In this document: positions 1-8,038 of the stretch, in pieces
Numbering within the stretch: the stretch's first letter is position 1
Layout of the letters: each line of letters starts with the position of its first letter
Origin: Streptomyces lunaelactis
GTDB lineage: Bacteria; Actinomycetota; Actinomycetes; Streptomycetales; Streptomycetaceae
Reading direction: 5' to 3'
Assembly (NCBI RefSeq): GCF_003054555.1
Contig: NZ_CP026304.1
Coordinates: 5,456,001 to 5,520,000 of the forward strand
Length of the DNA stretch: 64,000 nt
The notes under the pieces: generated by a model
What the model was told of the DNA's origin: nothing
The model's database searches: none
The model's input: the letters and a program-made list of their open reading frames with translations, nothing else
Translations under genes and position numbers: made by a program

Positions 1-315
1 GCGCTCGGGCCGCGTGCGCCGCGGTTCATCGGCTGGGGGCTGGCGGTCGCCGAGGCGCTGCTGGACGGGCCGCGTGAGGTTGCGGTGGTTGGGCCGCAGG
101 GCGACGCGGAAATGCGGGAGTTGCACCGTACGGCCCTGCTGGCACCGGCTCCGGGCGCGGTGGTGGCGGTGGGTGAGCCGGACGGGGAGGAGTTTCCGTT
201 GCTGCGGGACCGGCCGCTGGTGGGCGGTCGGCCGGCGGCGTACGTCTGCCGGAATTTCACCTGCGACGCTCCTGTCACGGACGCGTCGGCACTTGCCCGG
301 AAACTCACCAACTGA
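1..315 (+). CDS. YyaL/DUF255 thioredoxin-domain protein, C-terminal fragment
   Basis: Open at the left window edge; only the last 104 residues are present. The tail carries the conserved ending of the YyaL/SPATA20 (DUF255) family: a stretch reading PAAYVCRNFTCDAPVTD about 20 residues before the stop. Family members have an N-terminal thioredoxin-like domain and an (alpha/alpha)6-barrel; that part lies outside the window, so catalytic residues cannot be checked. The family's cellular role is poorly defined. The next gene starts 180 nt downstream and looks independently expressed. Confidence 0.8.
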   Translation, partial: ALGPRAPRFIGWGLAVAEALLDGPREVAVVGPQGDAEMRELHRTALLAPAPGAVVAVGEPDGEEFPLLRDRPLVGGRPAAYVCRNFTCDAPVTDASALARKLTN

Positions 316-494
316 CCACGGAACATCAGTCTTTATCCGGCGAGCACCGGAGTTTAATCTTCCGCCGATAAGTTCCTCGGAACGAGAAGTGATCGTTCGT
401 GCGCACTGGGGAGTGTTGCGCGGCGGTTGAACAGATGCGTTACCCGGCCAGGGGGTCCTGCTGCCGGGGCGCAGGTCCAAGGGGGGACCTTCCG

Positions 495-1757
495 GTGCTC
501 ATATCGGTGTTCATTGTTGCCATTTCCGTGGCGCTGTTCTGGATGGCGGCGTTCACGCTGTGGTGGCAGATGCATGCCTGGCGTACGCCCGAGATACTCG
601 CGGCGACCCGGTTCGACCGGCCCGACGGCGCCGTCGGGCTCTCTTTCTCCCTGCTGCTGCCGGCGCGGCACGAGCAGGCCGTGCTGGAGCACACGATCGA
701 GCGGCTGCTCGAGTCGAGCCACTCCAACTTCGAGATCATCGTGATCGTCGGCCATGACGATCCGGAGACCGCGGCGGTCGCCGGGCATTCGGCCGCCCGT
801 GACCCGGTCCGGGTGCGGGTGATCACCGACACCCACGAGGTGAAGAACAAGCCGAAGGCCCTCAACACCGCGCTGCCGCACTGCCGCGGCGACATCGTGG
901 GCGTCTTCGACGCCGAGGACCAGGTGCATCCGGAGCTGCTCGCGCATGTCGATCACGCCTTCACCTCCACCGGTGCGGATGTCGTTCAGGGCGGTGTGCA
1001 GCTGATCAATTTCCACTCCAGCTGGTACAGCCTGCGCAACTGCCTGGAGTACTTCTTCTGGTTCCGCTCGCGCCTCCACCTGCACGCGCAGAAAGGTTTC
1101 ATCCCGCTCGGCGGCAACACCGTCTTCGTCCGTACGCAGGTGCTGCGCGACGCCGACGGATGGGACCCGAACTGCCTTGCCGAGGACTGTGACCTGGGCG
1201 TACGCCTCTCGTCCGTCGGCAAGAAGGTCGTCGTCGCGTACGACAGCGACATGGTCACCCGCGAGGAGACCCCCGGCACCCTGATGAGCCTGCTCAAGCA
1301 GCGCACCCGCTGGAACCAGGGCTTCCTGCAGGTCTACCGCAAGAAGGACTGGAAGCAGCTCCCGGGCCGCGGGCAGCGGATGCTCGCCCGCTACACCCTG
1401 ATGACGCCGTTCCTGCAGGCGTTCTCCGGCGTGATCATCCCGGTCAACGCCGCCATCGCCCTCTTCCTCGACGTCCCCGTCGGGATCGCCATCGTGACCT
1501 TCCTGCCGCTGATCACAGCGATGGTCACGTTCGTCTTCGAGATCGTCGGACTGCACGACTTCGGCAAGCAGTACGGCCTTCGCGTCCGCCTCGTCCACTA
1601 CCTCAAGCTCATCGCCGGCGGCCCCTTCTACCAGGTCCTCCTGGCCGGCGCCGCGATGCGCGCCGTCTGGCGGGAGCAGCGGGGACGCAATGAGTGGGAG
1701 CTGACCAGTCATGTCGGCGCGCATCTCACCGAGACCCGAGAGGACGCCCACCGGTGA
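495..1757 (+). CDS. Processive family 2 glycosyltransferase (membrane)
   Basis: A 420-residue GT2 enzyme likely to polymerise or start an exopolysaccharide at the membrane. The GTG at 495 is chosen because AGGGGGGACC lies about 8 nt upstream and the N-terminus then begins directly with a transmembrane helix; an in-frame ATG at 399 would add an implausible leader. The GT-A domain shows DAED (DxD-like), then LAEDCDLG and QRTRW, the Q-x-x-R-W motif of processive synthases (cellulose, chitin and hyaluronan type). Hydrophobic segments follow in the last 120 residues. Its stop overlaps the GTG of the next gene (GTGA), so the four genes to 7040 form one operon. The polymer is unknown; the copper oxidase at the end recalls CslA-GlxA of Streptomyces, although this GT2 is shorter than CslA. 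Confidence 0.85.
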   Translation: MLISVFIVAISVALFWMAAFTLWWQMHAWRTPEILAATRFDRPDGAVGLSFSLLLPARHEQAVLEHTIERLLESSHSNFEIIVIVGHDDPETAAVAGHSAARDPVRVRVITDTHEVKNKPKALNTALPHCRGDIVGVFDAEDQVHPELLAHVDHAFTSTGADVVQGGVQLINFHSSWYSLRNCLEYFFWFRSRLHLHAQKGFIPLGGNTVFVRTQVLRDADGWDPNCLAEDCDLGVRLSSVGKKVVVAYDSDMVTREETPGTLMSLLKQRTRWNQGFLQVYRKKDWKQLPGRGQRMLARYTLMTPFLQAFSGVIIPVNAAIALFLDVPVGIAIVTFLPLITAMVTFVFEIVGLHDFGKQYGLRVRLVHYLKLIAGGPFYQVLLAGAAMRAVWREQRGRNEWELTSHVGAHLTETREDAHR

Positions 1758-3418
1758 CCACCACTCTGCCCCCGGCTCCCGACACCTCCATCACACTGCC
1801 CGCCGCCGGGCAGACCCGGCCGGCGGCGCCCGTGCATGTACGGCCCGTCGTACGGTTTCGCAGCTCGCGCCCCGATCTGCTGCTCTGCTTCGGGCTGTTG
1901 GCCGCGATCCTGCTCGTCCAGGGCTGGAACATCACGCACTTCCCGACGCTCAGCGACGACGAGGGCACGTATCTCGCGCAGGCCTGGGCGGTCCAGCAGG
2001 GCGACGGGCTCGCGCACTACACGTACTGGTACGACCATCCGCCGCTCGGCTGGATACAGATAGCCGCGCTCACCTGGCTGCCGTCGCTGATCGCGCCGGA
2101 GACGATGACGGTGGCGTCGATGCGTTTCGCGATGCTGCTGGTCAGCGCGGCGTGCGCGGTGCTCCTCTATGTACTGGCGCGCAGGCTGTTCCTGCCGCGC
2201 TGGGCGGCCGCGCTTGCCATGCTGCTGTTCGGCCTCTCGCCGCTCTCCGTGGTTCTGCAGCGTGAGATCTTCCTGGACAACATCGCGGTGATGTGGATGC
2301 TGCTGGCGTTCTGCCTGGCCGCGTCGCCCAGCCGCCATCTGTGGCACCACTTCGCCGCGGGTCTCGCTGCCGCGACCTCTGTGCTCACCAAGGAGACGAT
2401 GCTGGTGGTGCTGCCCGCACTGCTGGTGACGATGTGGCGGCACAGCCATCGCGACACCCGTAAGTACGCGGTGACGGGCGCGATCACCGCCTGTGCGCTG
2501 ATCGGCCTGGGGTATCCGCTGTACGCGCTGCTCAACAATGAACTCTTCCCCGGGCCCGGACATGTGTCGCTGATCGACGGCATCACGTACCAGATGGGCC
2601 GCGCGGGCTCCGGCTCGATCTTCGACGCGAGCTCCGGTTCGCACGGCGTCTTCCAGTCCTGGCTGTACTACGACTGGGTGCTGCCGCTCGGCGGACTGGC
2701 GGGAGCGGCGCTGCTGCTGCTCACCCTGCGCTGGTCGGTCACCGCGCGGGCGCTGGCCGGACCCGCCCTGGTGGTGGCGATCCTGGCGCTCGTCGCGATG
2801 CGGCCCTCGGGGTACCTCCCGGCGATGTACGTGATCCAAGCGCTGCCGTTCCTGGCGATTGTGCTGGCGGGGGGCGCGGCGAGTGTTGCTCACGCGATCC
2901 TGCGGCGTGAAGGTACGCCCTTCGGGCGTGTCCTCAAACGCCGGACGGGCTCGATGGTGCCCCCGGTGGTTCGCCACGGCGTGGCCGGGCTGCTCGCCGT
3001 GGCCGCCGCCGCGTACGTCGTGCCGCACTGGTACACAGGCAACCGCGACGCCCTCACCGTCGACGCCAACGCCCCCTACCGTGCTGCCGCTTCCTGGATG
3101 CAGAACGAGGTCACCGACCCCGCGTCCACCCGCGTGCTCGTCGACGACGCGCTCTGGCTCGACCTCGTCCACGACGGGTACAAGCCCGGTACCGGCGCCA
3201 TCTGGTTCTACAAGGCCGACCTCGACCCCGCCGTGACGAAGACGATGCCGCGCGGCTGGCGGGACCTCGACTACGTCGTGTCGTCCCCGACCGTCCGCCG
3301 CGACGCCGTCGATCTGCCGAACGTCAAGGCGGCACTGGAGCATTCGAAGCCGGTCGCCGTATTCGGCGACGGCGAGGACCGGATCGAGATCCGCCGGATC
3401 GCTGGAGGCGACCGATGA
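1754..3418 (+). CDS. GT39/ArnT-like membrane glycosyltransferase
   Basis: A 554-residue polytopic membrane protein of the PMT/ArnT-like (GT-C) class, which transfers sugars from polyprenyl-phosphate donors on the outer face of the membrane. The first extracytoplasmic loop carries LSDDEGTYLAQAW, the acidic motif typical of the family, followed by many hydrophobic helices and a soluble C-terminal domain. The GTG at 1754 overlaps the upstream stop (GTGA) and the stop overlaps the next ATG (ATGA), so translation is probably coupled. Around residues 388-400 the protein contains GRVLKRRTGS, encoded by a copy of a dispersed Streptomyces repeat (listed separately) read in frame. Probable partner: the GT2-GtrA protein downstream, which could supply the polyprenyl-linked sugar. 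Confidence 0.8.
   Translation: MTTTLPPAPDTSITLPAAGQTRPAAPVHVRPVVRFRSSRPDLLLCFGLLAAILLVQGWNITHFPTLSDDEGTYLAQAWAVQQGDGLAHYTYWYDHPPLGWIQIAALTWLPSLIAPETMTVASMRFAMLLVSAACAVLLYVLARRLFLPRWAAALAMLLFGLSPLSVVLQREIFLDNIAVMWMLLAFCLAASPSRHLWHHFAAGLAAATSVLTKETMLVVLPALLVTMWRHSHRDTRKYAVTGAITACALIGLGYPLYALLNNELFPGPGHVSLIDGITYQMGRAGSGSIFDASSGSHGVFQSWLYYDWVLPLGGLAGAALLLLTLRWSVTARALAGPALVVAILALVAMRPSGYLPAMYVIQALPFLAIVLAGGAASVAHAILRREGTPFGRVLKRRTGSMVPPVVRHGVAGLLAVAAAAYVVPHWYTGNRDALTVDANAPYRAAASWMQNEVTDPASTRVLVDDALWLDLVHDGYKPGTGAIWFYKADLDPAVTKTMPRGWRDLDYVVSSPTVRRDAVDLPNVKAALEHSKPVAVFGDGEDRIEIRRIAGGDR
2915..2951 (+). repeat. Dispersed Streptomyces-type repeat inside the GT39 gene
   Basis: The palindrome ACGCCC-TTC-GGGCGT is followed by CCTCAAACGCCGGACGGGCT. 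The last 20 bases match 37313-37332 at 19 of 20 positions. This phrase is familiar from many streptomycete intergenic regions; here it is read in frame within a coding sequence. Confidence 0.6.
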
Positions 3419-4596
3419 CCACACCCCGTACGGGCGCCGAGGAACTCGGCGACCCGGAACTGAGCGCTGCCTCGCTCGCCGAGCCCGGCGCCGTCACCGT
3501 CATCATCCCGACCTTCAACGAGTCCGGAAATGTGCGGGAGTTGCTGCACCGGCTCACCGAGTCGGTGCCGTCCCGGCTGCCCTGCGAGGTCGTCTTCGTC
3601 GACGACTCCACGGACGACACCCCTGAGGTGATCCGCAGCGCGGCGCAGGACTGCCCGTTCCCGGTGACCGTCCTGCATCGCGAGACCCCCACGGGAGGTC
3701 TGGGCGGCGCGGTGGTGGAGGGCATCAAGTCCGCGGGCTCCGACTGGATCGTCGTCATGGACGCCGATCTGCAGCATCCGCCCGCGCTCGTACCCGAGTT
3801 GGTGGCGTCGGGGGAGCGGTCGGGCGCCGATCTCGTCGTGGCCAGCCGCTATGTACGGGGCGGCAGCCGCGAGGGCCTGGCGGGCGGATACCGGATCGCC
3901 GTCTCGCGCGGAGCGACCTGGCTGACCAAGGCGCTCTTCCCGCGCAGGCTGCGCGGCATCAGCGACCCGATGAGCGGCTTCTTCGCGATCCGCCGCAGTG
4001 TGGTGACCGCCGATGTGCTCAAGCCGCTCGGCTACAAGATCCTGCTGGAGCTGGCGGTGCGCTGCCGGCCCGAGAGGGTCGCCGAGGTGCCGTTCGTCTT
4101 CCAGGAGCGATTCGCCGGGGAGTCCAAGTCGACGGCGAAGGAGGGGATGCGCTTCCTGGGGCATCTCGTCGCGCTGCGTACGGCTTCCCCGGCCGCGCGG
4201 ATGCTGGCGTTCGGGCTGATCGGGCTCACCGGCTTCGTACCGAACCTGATCGGGCTGCATCTGCTGACGGCCGGCGGAATGCACTATCTGCCGGCCGAGA
4301 TCGTGGCCAATCAGTTCGGGGTGGTGTGGAACTTCCTCCTGATCGAGGTGCTGCTGTTCCGGGACCGGCGCGGACACCGGCACTGGGCGGACCGCGTCGG
4401 GCGGTTCGCGCTGCTCGCCAACGCCGATCTGCTGCTGCGTATCCCGCTGATCGCGCTGTTCGTGGGCTGGCTGGAGATGGCGGTGCTGCCCGCGACGACG
4501 CTCGCCCTGCTGATGACGTTCGTGCTGCGGTTCGCGGCGACGGAGGCGCTGGTGTATCTGCCGCGGCAGCGGAGCCGTTCGGAAAGGACCGCGTGA
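3415..4596 (+). CDS. GT2 polyprenyl-phosphate glycosyltransferase fused to GtrA domain
   Basis: A 393-residue two-domain protein. Residues about 25-260 are a dolichyl-phosphate-mannose-synthase-like GT2 domain (TVIIPTFNESGNVRELL, then VVMDADLQHPP with the DxD). Residues about 260-385 form four hydrophobic helices of the GtrA/DPMS flippase-like family. Such proteins load a sugar on polyprenyl phosphate and help move it across the membrane. ATGA overlap with the gene before and TGATG overlap with the gene after place it in the same operon. It probably supplies the donor for the GT39-like enzyme encoded just upstream; the sugar cannot be told from sequence. Confidence 0.85.
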   Translation: MTTPRTGAEELGDPELSAASLAEPGAVTVIIPTFNESGNVRELLHRLTESVPSRLPCEVVFVDDSTDDTPEVIRSAAQDCPFPVTVLHRETPTGGLGGAVVEGIKSAGSDWIVVMDADLQHPPALVPELVASGERSGADLVVASRYVRGGSREGLAGGYRIAVSRGATWLTKALFPRRLRGISDPMSGFFAIRRSVVTADVLKPLGYKILLELAVRCRPERVAEVPFVFQERFAGESKSTAKEGMRFLGHLVALRTASPAARMLAFGLIGLTGFVPNLIGLHLLTAGGMHYLPAEIVANQFGVVWNFLLIEVLLFRDRRGHRHWADRVGRFALLANADLLLRIPLIALFVGWLEMAVLPATTLALLMTFVLRFAATEALVYLPRQRSRSERTA

Positions 4597-7040
4597 TGCC
4601 CGGCCCGGCTACGAGACGTCCACGCCGCGGACTCCGCGGACGCAGACGCGCGCTGCTCGCCGTCGCCGCGCTGACCGGCGGGCTGCTGCTGTCGGCCCCG
4701 CAGCCCGCGGCCGCCGGCGTCAACCTGATCACCAACCCCGGCTTCGAGACCGCGGGTCCGGCCGGCGAGGACATGCCCGCCTGCTGGAAGAAGTCCGGCT
4801 GGGGCGACAACGACTTCGCCTTCGAGACCGTGGCCGACGCGCACTCCGGTTCCACGGCGATGAAGGTCTCGCTCACCCGCCGGGTGGACGGCGACCGCAA
4901 GGCGCTGATCACCGAGAACGCGACCTGCGCGCCCACGGTGAAGCCGGACAGCCAGTACGACCTCTCCCTCTGGTACAAGAGCACCACGCCCGACACGTCC
5001 ATCACGCTCTTCCGGCACGACACCACGGCCGGCTGGCAGTACTGGACGGACCTCAAGACCCTTCCGATGAGCGGCAGTTACGAGCGCGCCGAGGTCCGTA
5101 CGCCCGCCGTGCCGCCCGGCACCGACCGCATCAGCTGGGGTGTTTCGGTGTACGGCACGGGCTCGGTCACCACCGACGACTACATCATGGAGGAGGTGTC
5201 CGCGCCCGCCCCCGAGCCCGAGTGCACGGCGACGCCGGAGGAGTGCGCGAAGGGCCGCTGGGAGGTCCTGCCGGTGCAGAACCCGGTGCGCTCCATGCAC
5301 TCCGTGGTCCTCCACAACGGCAAGGTGCTCGTCATCGCCGGCTCCGGCAACGACGAGGCGCTGTTCGAGGCGGGCACCTTCACCTCCGCGATCTACGACC
5401 CGGCGACCGGTGCGTGGCGCACCGTCCCCACGCCCGTCGACATGTTCTGCGCCGGCCATGTGCAGCTCCAGGACGGCAAGGTCCTGGTGATGAGCGGCAA
5501 CAAGGGCTATCCGTCCGCCGACGGCAGCATCGGCTACCAGGGGCTGAAGGACTCGTACATCTTCGACCCGGCCACCGAGTCGTACGCGAAGACGAACGAC
5601 ATGAACGGCGGTCACTGGTATCCGTCGGCGACGATCCTCGGCAATGGCGATGTCATCTCCTTCGGCGGTCTGAAGGAGGACTCGACGGGCAATGTCACGG
5701 CCGAGAAGTTCTCCGCGGCCCAGAACAAGTGGCTGCCGATGAACGAGGTCAACCAGACCTGGTCGTACTGGGGTCTGTATCCGTCGATGATCCTGATGCA
5801 GGACGGCCGGCTCTTCTACTCGGGCAGCCATGTCTTCGGCAACGGCACGCAGGGCAGCGGCGCTTCGATCTACGACTACACGGCGAACACGATCACCGAT
5901 GTGCCCGGTCTGCAGAACAAGGACCAGCGTGACGAGTCGGCGAGCGTGCTGCTGCCGCCGGCGCAGGACCAGCGGGTACTGACGATGGGCGGCGGCAACA
6001 ACGAGACCAACCCGGCCGCGAACCGCCTGACCGACATCATCGACCTCAAGGACCCCAACCCGGTGTACACGCACGGTCCGCTGCTGCCGCAGGGGCAGGT
6101 CGACCAGGGTCAGGGCAAGCGTCCGCAGACGGGCGCGGAGGGCAAGATGTTCGTCTCCGCGGTGCTGCTGCCCGACGGGAAGGTTCTGGAGACGGGCGGC
6201 GGTCTGCACGACCGGGCGGACCCGGTGTACGAGGCGTCGTTCTTCGACCCGGTCACCAACACGTACGAGGAGGGCCTGGCGACGGACCCGGTCCCGCGTA
6301 CGTACCACTCGTCGTCCTTCCTGCTGCCGGACGGGCGGGTGATGTCGGTGGGCGACAACCCGGGCAACGGGACGTACAACCACAATGTGTCGCTCTACAC
6401 CCCGCCGTATCTGCTCAAGGGCGCCCGGCCGAAGATCACTTCGGTGATCGACGGGCAGTGGACGTACGGGGACACGCAGCGGATCACGGTCGACCGGCCG
6501 ATCGCCAAGGCGGAGTTGATCCGCCCGGCGGCGGTGACGCACTCGTCCGACCCGAACCAGCGGTTCGTGGATCTGCCGATGACGGTCGACGGCAACAGCA
6601 TCGACCTCAATGTCACCAGCAACCCGAACATGGCGCCGCCCGGCTGGTACATGCTCTTCGCCGTCGACGCGAACGGGATCCCGTCGGTGGCCGAGTGGGT
6701 GCATCTCGGGGGCCCGGCGGCGATGGCGGCGGATGCGCCTTCGGCGCATGTCCACGATTTCGCGGACGCGCCGGCGAAGGCGCCGAAGAAGGCCCTGAAG
6801 AAGCGGAGTTCGGCACCGGTGAGCCCGACGGTGTCGGGGTGCGACCGGCACTACGGGGCGGCGGGGGTGTGTGTCCCGACGGTGTTCCCGAAGGCGGTGA
6901 AGGCGACGACGGCGGCGCGGTGCGGGTGGCTTTCGGCGCATGACTACGGACGCCTGAAGGTCAACGGCAAGGACGACCCGTTGAGGCTCGACCCGAACAG
7001 GGACGGGGTGGCGTGCGGCAGGGGGGACGTGGCGAGGTAG
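4596..7040 (+). CDS. Secreted radical copper oxidase (galactose oxidase/GlxA-like)
   Basis: An 814-residue exported protein. A twin-Arg-rich N-terminus and hydrophobic stretch end at AAAG (about residue 40). Residues 41-200 are a carbohydrate-binding-type beta-sandwich. Residues 220-600 are kelch repeats, followed by a DUF1929 C-terminal domain. The Cu-radical ligands of galactose oxidase are recognisable: C285 in DMFCAGH and Y342 in GHWYPSAT (the Cys-Tyr pair), Y570-H571 in RTYHSSS, and H649 in VTHSSDPNQ. In streptomycetes GlxA oxidises a glycan made by CslA and is needed for tip polysaccharide; the upstream GT2 suggests the same logic. Unusual: a linker and a C-terminal cysteine-containing module (residues 748-812) ending in LDPNRDGVACG, resembling an excalibur calcium-binding motif. 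ATG chosen at the TGATG overlap. Confidence 0.85.
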   Translation: MPGPATRRPRRGLRGRRRALLAVAALTGGLLLSAPQPAAAGVNLITNPGFETAGPAGEDMPACWKKSGWGDNDFAFETVADAHSGSTAMKVSLTRRVDGDRKALITENATCAPTVKPDSQYDLSLWYKSTTPDTSITLFRHDTTAGWQYWTDLKTLPMSGSYERAEVRTPAVPPGTDRISWGVSVYGTGSVTTDDYIMEEVSAPAPEPECTATPEECAKGRWEVLPVQNPVRSMHSVVLHNGKVLVIAGSGNDEALFEAGTFTSAIYDPATGAWRTVPTPVDMFCAGHVQLQDGKVLVMSGNKGYPSADGSIGYQGLKDSYIFDPATESYAKTNDMNGGHWYPSATILGNGDVISFGGLKEDSTGNVTAEKFSAAQNKWLPMNEVNQTWSYWGLYPSMILMQDGRLFYSGSHVFGNGTQGSGASIYDYTANTITDVPGLQNKDQRDESASVLLPPAQDQRVLTMGGGNNETNPAANRLTDIIDLKDPNPVYTHGPLLPQGQVDQGQGKRPQTGAEGKMFVSAVLLPDGKVLETGGGLHDRADPVYEASFFDPVTNTYEEGLATDPVPRTYHSSSFLLPDGRVMSVGDNPGNGTYNHNVSLYTPPYLLKGARPKITSVIDGQWTYGDTQRITVDRPIAKAELIRPAAVTHSSDPNQRFVDLPMTVDGNSIDLNVTSNPNMAPPGWYMLFAVDANGIPSVAEWVHLGGPAAMAADAPSAHVHDFADAPAKAPKKALKKRSSAPVSPTVSGCDRHYGAAGVCVPTVFPKAVKATTAARCGWLSAHDYGRLKVNGKDDPLRLDPNRDGVACGRGDVAR

Positions 7041-7066
7041 CGGGGTCTGGGGCCGAGTAAGGGGCG

Positions 7067-7084
7067 CGGGGACGCGTGTCCCCG
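7067..7084. terminator. Hairpin between convergent genes
   Basis: CGGGGAC-gcgt-GTCCCCG, a 7-bp stem with 4-nt loop, sits between the oxidase stop and the converging hemolysin III gene. It could serve both strands; there is no T-run, as is common in Streptomyces. Confidence 0.45.
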
Positions 7085-7091
7085 TACAGAG

Positions 7092-7769
7092 TCAGGCGTG
7101 CCGGTAGGCGACCAGCGAGATGCCCACGTAGTGCACGATGAACGCCGCCAGCGTGAGCGAGTGGAAGACCTCGTGGAAGCCGAACCACCGCGGTGACGGA
7201 TTCGGGCGCTTGATTCCGTAGATCACGCCGCCCGCGCTGTAGAGCAGCCCGCCGACGATCACGCACACGAGCACGGCGATCCCGCCCGCGCGCATGAAGT
7301 CGGGCAGGAAGAAGACGGCAGCCCAGCCCATCGCGATGTAGCACGGGGTGTAGAGCCAGCGCGGGGCGCCGACCCAGAAGACCCGGAAGGCGATCCCCGC
7401 CAGAGCTGCCGCCCAGACCGCCCACAGCAGCGTCCGCCCGGTGGAATCGGGGAGGAGGAGCATCGTCAGCGGGGTGTAGGTGCCCGCGATGATCAGAAAG
7501 ATGTTGGCGTGATCGAGCCGGCGCAGTACGGCCTCGCCGCGCGGGCCCCAGGTCCCCCGGTGGTAGATCGCGCTCACGCCGAAGAGCAGGCACGCCGTCA
7601 GGACATAGATCGCGCAGGCGACTCTGGCCCGAGTGGAGTCGGCGAACGTGATGAGGACCAGCCCCGCGATCAGGGCGGCAGGGAACATCCCTGCATGCAG
7701 CCAGCCGCGCAGCCTTGGTTTCACCGGGGTGGGATCTATGTCGGTCACTTCGGGCGCGGCAGAGGTCAT
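7092..7769 (-). CDS. Hemolysin III / TrhA (DUF, PAQR-like) membrane protein
   Basis: A 225-residue seven-helix membrane protein. It carries the hallmark residues of the hemolysin III/YqfA family: SAIYHRGTW early, LDHANIFLIIAGTYTPL in the centre, and FHEVFHSLTLAAFIVHY near the end, whose histidines form the probable metal site of the PAQR superfamily. The E. coli homologue is linked to membrane fluidity homeostasis. Start ATG at 7769 (MTSAAPEV); in-frame codons continue further upstream but cross the palindrome at 7779-7802, which would be an operator. It converges with the oxidase operon. Confidence 0.85.
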   Translation of the reverse strand: MTSAAPEVTDIDPTPVKPRLRGWLHAGMFPAALIAGLVLITFADSTRARVACAIYVLTACLLFGVSAIYHRGTWGPRGEAVLRRLDHANIFLIIAGTYTPLTMLLLPDSTGRTLLWAVWAAALAGIAFRVFWVGAPRWLYTPCYIAMGWAAVFFLPDFMRAGGIAVLVCVIVGGLLYSAGGVIYGIKRPNPSPRWFGFHEVFHSLTLAAFIVHYVGISLVAYRHA

Positions 7770-7778
7770 GGAGTGGAT

Positions 7779-7802
7779 GTTACCTACGGAACCGTAGGTA
7801 AC
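7779..7802. promoter_or_regulatory. Perfect 11-bp inverted repeat (TetR-type operator) upstream of hemolysin III gene
   Basis: GTTACCTACGG-AA-CCGTAGGTAAC, 11-bp arms with no mismatch and a 2-nt spacer, starts 10 nt upstream of the ATG at 7769. The size and dyad symmetry are typical of TetR-family operators. No cognate regulator is adjacent, so the binder is probably encoded elsewhere. Confidence 0.7.
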
Positions 7803-8038
7803 GGATGCATCCCGCCGGCCTCCCTTCGGTCGCGCCCGAGCGCGCCTCGAGTTGCGCGTTCCGGATTTCGAGTGGTGATGCTCACGTGAGACGTCCTCTG
7901 GACATATGCGCACACTGCACCGATGATCAGATGAGTGCGGTCGGCACCGGATGAGCGCCAGGAAGAGCAAGGACCGAAGCATCCGGGTCGCAGCCCCCAC
8001 GGGGCAACAACCAACAGACCCCTCACTTAGGAGCGATC

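Noticed and set aside
4311..6941. A very long open frame on the minus strand opposite the copper oxidase gene
   Set aside because: It is Arg/His/Gly-rich antisense of a high-GC gene, has no family similarity, and the plus strand encodes a clear full-length enzyme.
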